A stretch of 64,000 nt of DNA from Salinimonas profundi (GTDB lineage: Bacteria; Pseudomonadota; Gammaproteobacteria; Enterobacterales; Alteromonadaceae), in NCBI RefSeq assembly GCF_014750655.1, contig NZ_JABBXD010000008.1, positions 1-64,000 of the forward strand, in the 5' to 3' direction. The translations under genes were made by a program, and so were the position numbers. The notes beneath the pieces were generated by a model. That model was given only the letters and a program-made list of their open reading frames with translations, was not told where the DNA came from and did no database searches. Shown here in pieces: positions 1 through 7,764 of this stretch; positions within the stretch are counted from its first letter, which is position 1, and each line of letters opens with the position of its first letter.

Positions 1-153
1 TTTACCCATGATTTACCTCTTATGGTTTAAGTTACATTTTTACCATAAAAAGTGTCGAGAAATCTCAGGCCTTACCAATCAGCAACGTTCATTACATGAC
101 GCGAGCAAAATCTAAATGCCTTTGGCCAAGCGAGCGTAATCAGGAACGAAAGA

Positions 154-567
154 ATGTTTAAAATAAAACCTCAACTACATCTGGTGACCTTAAACCGGCT
201 TTTGCCCATCTTTGCAGGCGCGATTGCACTTGCCGGCTTTACCTATTTTATTGGTGTGAGCGACGCCTTTTTTTATGGAACGTTACTTACCCTGATACTG
301 TTAGCAGCGCTATCTTCACTACTGGCTCTGTTTGAACCCTTCTTGTCGCAGGTAAGCATTTGTAAGGACAACATCTCTTATATCACCTCATACGGCGGAG
401 AAATTGAAGTAAAGCTTGATCACATTGATTATGAGAGGTCGGTCTGGGATAAAAAGGGGCTACTTATTGTGGATTCTCTTGGAAATAATGTTTTCCTCAG
501 CTATGCGTTATTCTCAAAGCCGGATGTCGAAAAGGTCTATGCGTTTATTTCTGAAAACAGTGAATAA
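154..567 (+). CDS. Small membrane protein, two TM helices plus PH-like beta domain
   Basis: 137 residues, family not recognised. Two hydrophobic helices (about residues 17-35 and 40-62) form a hairpin. A soluble tail of about 70 residues follows, with alternating beta-type segments and a final helix, the layout of small membrane proteins carrying a bacterial PH-like domain. The start ATG has AGGAAC just upstream. It is the first gene visible in a long co-directional run of small genes. Genes at 16283, 21280 and 22027 share the same build. The function is unknown. Confidence 0.6.
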   Translation: MFKIKPQLHLVTLNRLLPIFAGAIALAGFTYFIGVSDAFFYGTLLTLILLAALSSLLALFEPFLSQVSICKDNISYITSYGGEIEVKLDHIDYERSVWDKKGLLIVDSLGNNVFLSYALFSKPDVEKVYAFISENSE

Positions 568-645
568 ACGCTGACGCCTTACCACAAGTCGCAAAAAAAT
601 GGCTCACCAACAGCGCCGCGAAAATAAAAACAAAAAGGACGTTTC

Positions 646-1038
646 ATGAGGTTTTTAATCATATTACTTGCGCTGCTCGTTACCACTTCAGTACGAGCGG
701 AAGATGGTCTGTTCACCCGTTTGTTTTTTGCAAAGCAAAAGGCAGACAGCAACGTAGTACAGCGCTATAACACAGGGTTTTTAGCAGCGTTTAACAGCGC
801 GAACACCGTCGATATTGCCAAGTTGTATAACTTGCACATAATGAATAAAAAACGCGAAGACGGGACGGTAAATATATTCTTCTCATTAAAGGATATTTCC
901 ACCGGCAAACCCTATAATATTGGCGCGAATGCCGAAGATTTTATTATTGGTGAACGAAAGTCGTTCAGCTTCCAAAACAATGGCTATCACTACAGCATCA
1001 GCATCGACACGTCGTTAAACGCGCTACCTGGAAGCTGA
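646..1038 (+). CDS. Secreted protein of unknown function
   Basis: 130 residues. The N-terminus has a clear Sec signal peptide (hydrophobic residues 3-16, probable cleavage after VRA at about residue 18). The mature part is polar with no motif I recognise. AAAAAGGAC sits 7 bases before the ATG, a strong ribosome site of the type repeated through this region. Probably periplasmic. No function can be inferred. Confidence 0.55.
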   Translation: MRFLIILLALLVTTSVRAEDGLFTRLFFAKQKADSNVVQRYNTGFLAAFNSANTVDIAKLYNLHIMNKKREDGTVNIFFSLKDISTGKPYNIGANAEDFIIGERKSFSFQNNGYHYSISIDTSLNALPGS

Positions 1039-1103
1039 CGCGGGTTGCGATGACTGTTGTTGTAAGGTTAATGATACCGGCTGGCAAAAGCGCGGTTACT
1101 CAG

Positions 1104-1118
1104 CAGGCATTTACAGAT
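1104..1118 (+). repeat. Left copy of a 15-bp direct repeat flanking the gene at 1144
   Basis: CAGGCATTTACAGAT here and CAGGCATTTATAGAT at 1499-1513 differ at one base. They lie on either side of the 1144-1494 gene, 395 bp apart. Such flanking repeats can mark a unit that was inserted or can be excised, but chance is possible. Confidence 0.4.
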
Positions 1119-1143
1119 TAATGAGAACGTTACCCGGACTGAT

Positions 1144-1494
1144 ATGAAGTTAATAGGTAAAATTATCGGCGCTGCGGTGCTTACCCTGGTAGCCCTTTAC
1201 TATGGCACTTTTCTGATAATGCCCAGCATAACCGTGAGTAACGACAGCGGCGCAACAATTCAGTCTGTAAATGTCACCCTGCCTGATTCGACCTTGGATT
1301 TTGGAAGCCTGGAACGCCAGCAGCAAAATACCATTCACTATGCCCTGCACCAAAATAACGGCGATTATCAATACCGCATTGTAGACTCAGATGGCGCTAT
1401 ACGAACAGGCCGATGCGGCTCGGTAATGGACTATGAAGTTCATAAACGCGTTCAGATACAAGTTAACAAACACGATGTGATTTGCAGCGATTGA
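1144..1494 (+). CDS. Membrane-anchored or secreted beta-rich protein, unknown function
   Basis: 116 residues. The N-terminal hydrophobic segment (about residues 5-28) is an uncleaved anchor or signal peptide. The remaining 85 residues look like a small all-beta domain with two late cysteines (in TGRCGS and the C-terminal VICSD) that could form a disulfide in the periplasm. The start has no strong Shine-Dalgarno sequence. The gene is bracketed by a 15-bp direct repeat and followed by a hairpin. No family recognised. Confidence 0.5.
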   Translation: MKLIGKIIGAAVLTLVALYYGTFLIMPSITVSNDSGATIQSVNVTLPDSTLDFGSLERQQQNTIHYALHQNNGDYQYRIVDSDGAIRTGRCGSVMDYEVHKRVQIQVNKHDVICSD

Positions 1495-1540
1495 AAACCA
1501 GGCATTTATAGATAGACGAATGCCTCCCGGTTTCGTATTT
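1495..1540 (+). terminator. Hairpin after the 1144-1494 gene
   Basis: AGGCATT (1500-1506) pairs perfectly with AATGCCT (1519-1525). An outer AAACC/GGTTT pairing (1495-1499 with 1529-1533) is interrupted by a CCC bulge. A T-rich stretch follows. It is a plausible intrinsic terminator directly after the stop codon. Its 5' arm overlaps the direct repeat copy at 1499-1513. Confidence 0.45.
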
Positions 1541-1586
1541 TAAATGACTCGGACACTCAAAAGCTCAGCGCTAAAAAAGGATTAAA

Positions 1587-1778
1587 ATGGACTTTAAGAA
1601 TATGCCGAAGCAAAAAAGCCACTTTCTGGCAGGTGTTGCCGCTGGCATTGCGGAGTACCAGGGCATTAGCAAATTCACAGTAAGAAGCTTCTTTTTAATT
1701 ACCGCTATTGTCACAGGGGGACTGGGTATTCTTTTATATTCTGTTCTTGCGCTACTCATGCCACCTCCAGAGCAATAG
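1587..1778 (+). CDS. PspC-domain small membrane protein
   Basis: 63 residues, essentially one PspC domain. It has the FLAGVAAGIAEYQGIS pattern near residues 13-28, an amphipathic segment with V-R-S-F, then a hydrophobic helix ending in YSVLALLMPPP. In the family this is the membrane domain of phage-shock proteins, but stand-alone copies have no assigned role. The ribosome site AAAAAAGGA is well placed. A second stand-alone PspC protein is encoded at 4679. Confidence 0.85.
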   Translation: MDFKNMPKQKSHFLAGVAAGIAEYQGISKFTVRSFFLITAIVTGGLGILLYSVLALLMPPPEQ

Positions 1779-2026
1779 GGCGAATGCGGGAAACATCTTG
1801 CGACGTTCTTATCCATAGCCGGCTGAAAAAGCATTCGTGATGCATTTGTATACGTAAGTACGACAATGGCAAAGATAGGCGGAAAAGTGGCTATATCACT
1901 ATTTTTTAGTCAAAAATTAAATGCTAATCACCTTGCGTCAGCACGCACGCCCTATATTTAGAGGCATAGAGCACCTGGCCCGTAAGTTGCTGATTGAGAA
2001 TGCTAATTTATTAAAGGAATAAAAAA

Positions 2027-2287
2027 ATGAAAAAATTGTTCACCGCGTCTTTGCTAATTGCTTTTCTTGTAGTCGTTTACTCGCAGTTCACTGAACTGGC
2101 TTACAAACTTGGTTTTGCTGAACTTAAAATGGTTGCTGTTCTGGAGAATTCTGAAAAGATGAAGGTTAAGTGTGACGCTTATGCCTTAGGTTACTTTGAC
2201 GAAATAAAACTTCAGAACAAGTTTCAAAAATGTATCAACGACTATGAAGCTGATGGCTATGAAGTTATCAGCAGAAGCGAAACATGA
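2027..2287 (+). CDS. Small secreted or membrane-anchored protein, unknown
   Basis: 86 residues with an N-terminal hydrophobic segment (about residues 4-20) acting as signal or anchor. The rest is charged with cysteines at about residues 50 and 69. TTAAAGGAATAAAAAA precedes the ATG. It follows a 248-bp spacer in which I see only a weak 7-bp inverted repeat (1783-1789 with 1831-1837). No family recognised. Confidence 0.5.
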   Translation: MKKLFTASLLIAFLVVVYSQFTELAYKLGFAELKMVAVLENSEKMKVKCDAYALGYFDEIKLQNKFQKCINDYEADGYEVISRSET

Positions 2288-2296
2288 TCAATAGTT

Positions 2297-2328
2297 GATT
2301 GCGTGGGCATTTTCACGCAATCTTTCGA
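2297..2328 (+). terminator. Intrinsic terminator-like hairpin
   Basis: GATTGCGTG (2297-2305) and CACGCAATC (2314-2322) form a perfect 9-bp stem with an 8-base loop, followed by CTTTCGAT. It lies ten bases after the stop codon of the 86-residue gene. The T tract is short. Confidence 0.6.
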
Positions 2329-2369
2329 TACCACTTATTAGTAAACTTAAAAAATAAAAAGGACTTTGA

Positions 2370-2813
2370 ATGTTTAAATACGTTTGCGCAGCGTTAGTTG
2401 TTCTGAGCACGTTTTACTGCAGTGTCACTCACGCCAGTCAGGAAGCACAGCAATTTGGCACCTGCTTGACCGACTCAATGACCGGTAAAGAAAGAAAAAA
2501 TTTGGCGAAGTGGATTTTTCTTGGGATCTCCACCCACAGCACAATCAAACCCTATGCGAATGTAACAGAAAGCGATATTGACGACGTGAACAAATATGTC
2601 GGCACCTTAATTACGCGCTTGGTCACTGAAGATTGCCCGGAGCAAGCGAAAGCGGCAGCAGGCGTAATGGGCTCAGCCGCGTTCGAGCAAGCGTTCAAGA
2701 TTGTTGGTGAAGTTGCTATGCAGGAGTTGATGACAGAGCCCAGCGTTGGCAAGTCATTAGGTGCTTTTGAAAAGTATCTTGATCAGGAAAAGTTTAATGA
2801 TGTTTTTCAGTAG
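2370..2813 (+). CDS. Secreted helical protein, unknown function
   Basis: 147 residues with a signal peptide (hydrophobic residues 4-18, cleavage near THA-SQ). The mature chain is predicted mostly helical, with two cysteines (FGTCL and EDCPEQ) about 60 residues apart that may pair in the periplasm. AAAAAGGAC precedes the ATG. The family is not recognised. Confidence 0.55.
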   Translation: MFKYVCAALVVLSTFYCSVTHASQEAQQFGTCLTDSMTGKERKNLAKWIFLGISTHSTIKPYANVTESDIDDVNKYVGTLITRLVTEDCPEQAKAAAGVMGSAAFEQAFKIVGEVAMQELMTEPSVGKSLGAFEKYLDQEKFNDVFQ

Positions 2814-2902
2814 CCCAGCTTGTAGTTGCGCTCGAAGGGCTTGCCAAATTGCTTAACCGGCTGGAAAGCGCAAATTAAAGACATCCTGTTATTGGAAAAC
2901 CG

Positions 2903-3370
2903 ATGCTTCTCAGATCTTTTACTATAGATGATGCGCCACGCCTGGCGCTGCTGCTGAACGACAGGGATATGTCGAAATGGACAGCGCATATTCCTTTTCC
3001 ATACACGGTAGGAGATGCTGTGGCATGGCTAGCCTCTCACCCTACCTCACCGCGCAAGGCATTGGCTATCGAACTGGATGGTTTGCTAGCTGGTTGCATT
3101 TCCTATTGGCCAACAGATTCAGGCGAAACTGAAATCGGCTACTGGGTCGCGAAAGCCTGGTGGGGACAGGGGGTGGCTACCCAGGCCATAAGCGCACTGC
3201 TTGATGCTTACTTACCAAGCCAGACTGATGTAATCGCTACGGTGGCAGAGCAAAATATTGCGTCGCAGCGTGCGTTAATGAAGTGTGGATTCACATGTAG
3301 TGGCCAGTGCCATATTACGCGTAATGGTGATGCGCTTAACGCCTTATGTTTTGTAAAGTACAAGACCTGA
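2903..3370 (+). CDS. GNAT family N-acetyltransferase (RimJ/RimL type)
   Basis: 155 residues, a whole GNAT fold of the usual size. The opening LLRSFTIDDAPRLALLLND is typical of RimJ/RimL-like enzymes. ETEIGYWVAKAWWGQGVATQ (about residues 72-92) contains motif A with the acetyl-CoA pyrophosphate loop. NIASQRALMKCGF (about 118-130) is motif B. It should transfer an acetyl group from acetyl-CoA to an unknown amine. The membrane protein gene at 3395 follows after 24 bp, so the two may be co-transcribed. Confidence 0.88.
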   Translation: MLLRSFTIDDAPRLALLLNDRDMSKWTAHIPFPYTVGDAVAWLASHPTSPRKALAIELDGLLAGCISYWPTDSGETEIGYWVAKAWWGQGVATQAISALLDAYLPSQTDVIATVAEQNIASQRALMKCGFTCSGQCHITRNGDALNALCFVKYKT

Positions 3371-3394
3371 TTCGTATCTTCCAGAGGGCTCATT

Positions 3395-3850
3395 ATGAAA
3401 AAGCAGTTTATCTGGGCGTGTGCCATTTCCTTCATATTACTCTTTGAACATTTGAACCATCTTCTTGTGCTAATTATCTTGACTGATTTCGCGCCTGTAG
3501 AAGCTATCTCCAAAGCGTTCGCCCATACCTCGATAACATCTGTGCTGTTTATAGGCGCGTTTCGCATTATCCCATTCGTACCGCTTGTGCTTTGCGCGGC
3601 GTTCACCAACCTTCTGAGCTCGCTCAGAGGTAGAGTCGCATTGTGGCTGAGTCTGGCGGTGACAATAGTTATTATTTTCACAGGATACTGGGAGATCATG
3701 CGCCCCTTATATACAGATGAGCATGCTTCCTCTACGGCCGCCCTTGGCTATATTTTTGTGCCGGTCGCAGCACTGAGTTGTGCCGTTGCTGCAGGTTTCG
3801 GTACGTACTTTACGCTGTATATTGCTGAGTTTATTGTGAAGCGCCATTAG
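3395..3850 (+). CDS. Polytopic membrane protein, about four TM helices
   Basis: 151 residues. Four hydrophobic stretches are visible (about residues 5-30, 46-72, 80-100 and 112-145). AGAGGGCTC lies before the ATG. No signature motif was recognised. The short gap to the upstream acetyltransferase gene suggests a two-gene unit. Confidence 0.55.
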   Translation: MKKQFIWACAISFILLFEHLNHLLVLIILTDFAPVEAISKAFAHTSITSVLFIGAFRIIPFVPLVLCAAFTNLLSSLRGRVALWLSLAVTIVIIFTGYWEIMRPLYTDEHASSTAALGYIFVPVAALSCAVAAGFGTYFTLYIAEFIVKRH

Positions 3851-4006
3851 TATTCAGAAGCTTTATCAGGTAAGTTTATTTATTCGCCGCGCCGGCAATT
3901 TTTATTGGGTGTCGCAGGTTTGTCTGGCAGATGACGCCGATGTGTCGTAACTGTAAAAAGGACTGTTCCTGTATCGTTCGTATCGAACTTACAAAGGAAC
4001 ATTAAA

Positions 4007-4585
4007 ATGGATATGAAAATAGATTCTAAACTGATCGTTCAATACAGACATCAGCGAGCATGGAGTCAGCAGCACTTGTCCGTTGTCTCTGGTGTCAGTC
4101 TGCGAACCATTCAGCGCGTTGAAAATGAGGGTAATGCCTCGTATGAAACGCTTAAAGCTATTGCTGCGGCCTTTGATACTGATGTGACAAGCATTGCTCA
4201 AACAACCCCACACCTAAAAACGGTTTACGGCAAGCTTTCTGCCTCTGCGATACTCGTGGTCAGTATCCTGATTAGCCTGTTTATAACTTCATCGACAACC
4301 GCCGCCACCGGGGTAGAAATTCAGGCAACCTCTGTTTCCCAATCGCAGGACAGAACCGTTACTCATTTTACCGGCGAAGTCAGCATGACTATTCCGCACC
4401 AGGTGCCGTTTAACATAACAACATGTAAGCATAGTGCGCTGTCCTCCGGTACACCTTATCAGCTTACTATCACTGCGGATAACGCGACATTTTTAGTTCA
4501 GGATGCCAACATTACAATGTCTGAAGAAGGGATAAAAATTGCAGCAGTGCGCATCACAGCACGAAGCAGTGGCGTGCCAGAGTAA
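4007..4585 (+). CDS. HTH-type regulator with TM helix and extracytoplasmic beta domain
   Basis: 192 residues in three parts. Residues 10-62 are an XRE/Cro-type helix-turn-helix (LIVQYRHQRAWSQQHLSVVS, then SLRTIQRVENEG). About residues 76-98 form one transmembrane helix. The last 95 residues are a beta-rich domain that would lie in the periplasm. The design is that of a membrane-bound one-component regulator that senses something outside and binds DNA inside. A ribosome site ACAAAGGA precedes the ATG. A perfect GTTCG-TAT-CGAAC palindrome lies shortly upstream and could be its operator. The target genes are unknown. Confidence 0.75.
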   Translation: MDMKIDSKLIVQYRHQRAWSQQHLSVVSGVSLRTIQRVENEGNASYETLKAIAAAFDTDVTSIAQTTPHLKTVYGKLSASAILVVSILISLFITSSTTAATGVEIQATSVSQSQDRTVTHFTGEVSMTIPHQVPFNITTCKHSALSSGTPYQLTITADNATFLVQDANITMSEEGIKIAAVRITARSSGVPE

Positions 4586-4618
4586 TTAGCAACAATGCGT
4601 GCTGTTTGTATGTTTATA

Positions 4619-4648
4619 TAGCGCGTGAAAGCAGCGCGCTAATTTTCT
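4619..4648 (+). terminator. Hairpin after the HTH-TM regulator gene
   Basis: TAGCGCG (4619-4625) pairs perfectly with CGCGCTA (4635-4641) around a 9-base loop and is followed by ATTTTCT. Probably a weak intrinsic terminator between the regulator and the PspC gene. Confidence 0.5.
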
Positions 4649-4678
4649 GCATAAGCCACAAGGACGGGTAAACACAAG

Positions 4679-4867
4679 ATGGAAGACAAAGAATTATACA
4701 GGGGTAAGACCTGGATTGCAGGCGGAGTCTGCGCAGGACTTGCTGATCACTACAATATCAGAAAAGGCGCCATTCAGGCTGTATTTGTTTTAGGTACTGT
4801 GGTTTATCTGGTTCCGGTATTTATCTACATCGTGTTGTGGCTTTTAATCCCGAAACGCACCGGCTAA
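4679..4867 (+). CDS. PspC-domain small membrane protein (second copy)
   Basis: 62 residues: a charged start (MEDKELYRGKT), then the PspC core IAGGVCAGLADHYNIRKGAI, then one long hydrophobic helix ending in LWLLIPKR. Same family and size as the 1587 gene but clearly diverged from it, so not a recent duplicate. The ribosome site is CACAAGGAC, further from the start than usual. Predicted inner-membrane protein of unknown role. Confidence 0.87.
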   Translation: MEDKELYRGKTWIAGGVCAGLADHYNIRKGAIQAVFVLGTVVYLVPVFIYIVLWLLIPKRTG

Positions 4868-4898
4868 CGCCCCCCTGTTAACCGGAAGGTAAAAAAGT

Positions 4899-5354
4899 GT
4901 GATTATAAAAATTGATGACCTGCGCGGCGAAGAGATAGCATTGCTTTTGGCAGAACATCTGGCAGATATGCATAACACCTCACCGGCAGAAAGCGTTCAC
5001 GCCCTCGATGTGCAGGCATTGAAAGCCTCGGACATAACATTTTTCAGTGGGTGGATAGACGACCAATTAGCCGGGTGTATTGCGATTAAAATGTTGAGTG
5101 ACACCAGCGCAGAGCTTAAATCGATGCGTACAGCACATAGATTTCGTGGACAGGGGGTTGCTGCTGGCTTGCTGCGACACTGTCTTGATGTTGCAAAAAC
5201 ACGGGGTGTCTCGACTGTCTACCTGGAGACCGGCACGCAGCCTTATTTTGAAGCAGCCCATCGTCTTTATAAAAAGCACGGTTTTAAAGATTGTGAGCCG
5301 TTTGGCAATTACATCATCGATGCCAATAGCCGCTTTATGCTATTTGAGTTATAG
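4899..5354 (+). CDS. GNAT family N-acetyltransferase
   Basis: 151 residues starting at GTG, with GGAAGG upstream. Motif A is TAHRFRGQGVAAGLLRHCLD (about residues 79-98). The later YFEAAHRLYKKHGFKDCEPF carries motif B with the Tyr that usually acts as general acid. The pattern is that of PhnO/YsnE-like GNATs acting on small molecules. It lies 31 bp after the PspC gene and just before a 42-residue gene. Confidence 0.88.
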   Translation: MIIKIDDLRGEEIALLLAEHLADMHNTSPAESVHALDVQALKASDITFFSGWIDDQLAGCIAIKMLSDTSAELKSMRTAHRFRGQGVAAGLLRHCLDVAKTRGVSTVYLETGTQPYFEAAHRLYKKHGFKDCEPFGNYIIDANSRFMLFEL

Positions 5355-5370
5355 CCTGCAAGGAGGCTGG

Positions 5371-5499
5371 ATGAAAGCGACTTTACACGTTGGCGCATTC
5401 GACGTGGATTTACTCAACGCCAGTTTACACTTGGCAAAGTACACATCGCATACGACAGCGATTAACACCTTCTTCTCCTCTGATGCATCAGCGCGTTAA
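5371..5499 (+). CDS. Very small protein of 42 residues, unknown
   Basis: A short open frame with a near-perfect ribosome site (AAGGAGG, 4 bases before the ATG), 16 bp after the acetyltransferase stop. The translation begins MKATLHVGAFDVDLLNAS and has no signal peptide or TM helix. The strong Shine-Dalgarno sequence is the main support. It may be the relic start of a longer gene. Confidence 0.4.
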   Translation: MKATLHVGAFDVDLLNASLHLAKYTSHTTAINTFFSSDASAR

Positions 5500-5516
5500 C
5501 CGCAATAACACCTCTT

Positions 5517-6974
5517 GTGAAAGAGGTACGCGCATCCAATGCAAGGCTGCTTAACCATGCTCACATTCAAATGACTGCCAAAATGCAGCGGCCGGTCATG
5601 TTTCGAGTAATGCGTTTTACTCTCGTCATTCCACTTTTCTTTGTGCTGTCTGTGCTTATTCACGAGTCCGGGCACGCCATAGCCGGCAAACTTGCGGGAC
5701 TTGGCGTTCCTGTTGTTCAGATATGGCCCGGCGTAGAACTTTCCCCAATATTTACAGTGACGCCCTTTTCGGAGCATTGGCCAGCCAATCGCGTGGCATC
5801 AGTCGGCTTTGCACGCCATGAGCGCGCTGCTGTTCAATTTGAAACTGGCAGGGGATCTCAGTATGCGCTGCCTACACCGGCATTCGTCAATAAGCCTTTT
5901 TATACCGACAGTAACAGCATGTGGGCCACGTCTGTGGTGGGCGTTATGGGCAGCGGACTGACCTATCTGATATCGGTTATTTGCCTTTTGAGCCTGTGGC
6001 TTTTCAAGCCCGAAGGCACGATGCGACTATTGCTGTTTGCCGGCTCGCTGCTTTTTTACGATATATTATTTTATGCTGTTTTCCCTACTTTTTTCGGATT
6101 GCCTCATATCATAGTGTTTGGCAGCACAGAACCTGAACCTGTGGTTCACCTGGCGCAAATGGGCGTGAAGCCGTGGCTCTCTGTTACAACCATCATCATG
6201 CTCAGTGCAATGCACAGTGTTGTTCTGGTCACGCTGCTGAAAGAAACCAGAACGGGAAAAAAGGATGAAAAATCCGTGTTCAGTGTACCGGCATCAAGTG
6301 ATACTATGGCTAAAGGACGACCACATCAGCAGTTAAATGGATTTTTTATGCTCAGAAAACTCAGTTACTTCGTTTTTTTCTCAATCGCGTTATTTACAGC
6401 ACACGCCGCCGAATTCAGTCAGGGCGATGATTACCTTGTGCTTGATGTAAAGGCCACATCAGACAAAGAAATTACCGAGTATTTTTCTTTTTACTGTCCC
6501 GCCTGCTATCGGCAGGAACCTTTCATGAATGCGTTAAAAGACGCACTACCGGAAGGCGCTACATTTAAAAAGAATCATGTAGATGGAATGCCAGACAGAA
6601 ATCCGAAGTCAGAGCATCTGCTCACAAAAGCACTTATCACGGCACAACATCTACAAGCCGAAGATGAAGTGGTCCCTGCAATATTCAGTTATATTCACGA
6701 AAATAACGCTAACATTGATAACGAAAACGATCTTCGAAACCTCTTTATCGTTAACGGCATTGATAAAGTGGCGTTTGATAAAGCCTTCTCCTCTTTCGCT
6801 GTTAATACGCAAGCGAAAAAAATGCAAAAAAACACAGCTTTTATTCGTAGTCAGGGGTTTACCGGTGTGCCCACATTAATTGTTAACGGAAAATATAAAC
6901 CGCTGACTACCAATATAAAATCTATGAAGGACTATCAGGAACTGATACTTTTTCTTTTAAATAAATCAGCCTGA
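5517..6974 (+). CDS. In-frame fusion: HExxH (M50-like) membrane peptidase + DsbA-like thioredoxin
   Basis: 485 codons from a GTG at 5517; starts at 5571, 5583, 5598 or 5610 are equally possible because no clear ribosome site decides. Residues about 30-250 form a four-helix membrane protein whose first helix ends in LIHESGHAIAGK (H49, E50, H53), the zinc motif of M50 site-2-type proteases; the usual distal Asp motif is not obvious. At residue 278 a Met opens a typical signal peptide (MLRKLSYFVFFSIALFTAHA). It is followed by a DsbA-like domain with active-site CPAC (C327-C330) and a cis-Pro loop GVPT. The two look like separate genes joined without a stop. A TAA lies one frame off at 6334-6336, just before the internal ATG at 6348. 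DsbA alone may also be made from that ATG. Confidence 0.75.
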   Translation: MKEVRASNARLLNHAHIQMTAKMQRPVMFRVMRFTLVIPLFFVLSVLIHESGHAIAGKLAGLGVPVVQIWPGVELSPIFTVTPFSEHWPANRVASVGFARHERAAVQFETGRGSQYALPTPAFVNKPFYTDSNSMWATSVVGVMGSGLTYLISVICLLSLWLFKPEGTMRLLLFAGSLLFYDILFYAVFPTFFGLPHIIVFGSTEPEPVVHLAQMGVKPWLSVTTIIMLSAMHSVVLVTLLKETRTGKKDEKSVFSVPASSDTMAKGRPHQQLNGFFMLRKLSYFVFFSIALFTAHAAEFSQGDDYLVLDVKATSDKEITEYFSFYCPACYRQEPFMNALKDALPEGATFKKNHVDGMPDRNPKSEHLLTKALITAQHLQAEDEVVPAIFSYIHENNANIDNENDLRNLFIVNGIDKVAFDKAFSSFAVNTQAKKMQKNTAFIRSQGFTGVPTLIVNGKYKPLTTNIKSMKDYQELILFLLNKSA

Positions 6975-7021
6975 TGACATCGCCCTCTTCGAATGTTTCC
7001 TCGTGGTAATAAAGGAAGTCT

Positions 7022-7696
7022 ATGAACAAGCAACGCGCGCTTCTTGATCTTGCAAGAAAGCGTCAGGCCACGCGATATGATGGCTATACCGCAATAGGTG
7101 ATTATGATGATGGCGTCTGGGAATGTGATTATATTTCGCCATTCAGCCTGTCATCACACAATGCTGATGCAGACATTCTTATCATATTGCAGGACTGGTG
7201 CTCTGAACAAAGCTTCGATTTTCCGGTGTGTCAGGAGACGCTATCGCTGGGCCACACGCCCTCGGTGCGCACCAATATAAATTTGAAACGTTTGCTGCAG
7301 CAGCATTTTGGTAAAGCGCTTGAGGATGTATACGCGACAAACCTGTTTCCCTTTGTTAAACCCGGCCCGATGAACGCGCCGATTCGCGCCAGGGACCTTT
7401 CGCGTGCTGCCACTGAGTTTACCCTGCCACTGATTGATATAGTGCAGCCCAAAATAGCGGTGTGTCTGGGTATTGCATCGTTCAACGCCCTTCGTAAGGC
7501 ATGTCACTTATCAAGCGTAGCGAATGTTGAAGAGGCTGTTAATTCAAGCTTTATGCACAACGATACCCGAATATGTTGTCAGGCTCATACCGGCCAGTTG
7601 GGCCAGAATAACCGAAACCGCGGCGGTGTTAATCGTGTCGAGCGTGATTGGGCAGCGATGAAGCAACTATTTGAGGATAAACAGGCGCCCGCCTGA
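7022..7696 (+). CDS. Uracil-DNA glycosylase family-like protein
   Basis: 224 residues, cytoplasmic. The segments DADILIILQDW, an LGHTPSVRTN loop, VYATNLFPFVKPG and a late AHTGQLGQNNRNRGG match the layout of the uracil-DNA glycosylase superfamily (water-activating loop, Asn-containing strand, His-containing loop), in the divergent branch often annotated only as UDG-like. It would remove or bind a damaged base. The exact substrate cannot be told. The ribosome site is AAAGGAAG. It stands alone in the array with no DNA repair neighbour. Confidence 0.65.
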   Translation: MNKQRALLDLARKRQATRYDGYTAIGDYDDGVWECDYISPFSLSSHNADADILIILQDWCSEQSFDFPVCQETLSLGHTPSVRTNINLKRLLQQHFGKALEDVYATNLFPFVKPGPMNAPIRARDLSRAATEFTLPLIDIVQPKIAVCLGIASFNALRKACHLSSVANVEEAVNSSFMHNDTRICCQAHTGQLGQNNRNRGGVNRVERDWAAMKQLFEDKQAPA

Positions 7697-7764
7697 TCGC
7701 CTCGCTGTTCATTGCCATCCCCGCTCAAACTTTGAACTATTTCATCATTTAAAAAGGAACTTTT

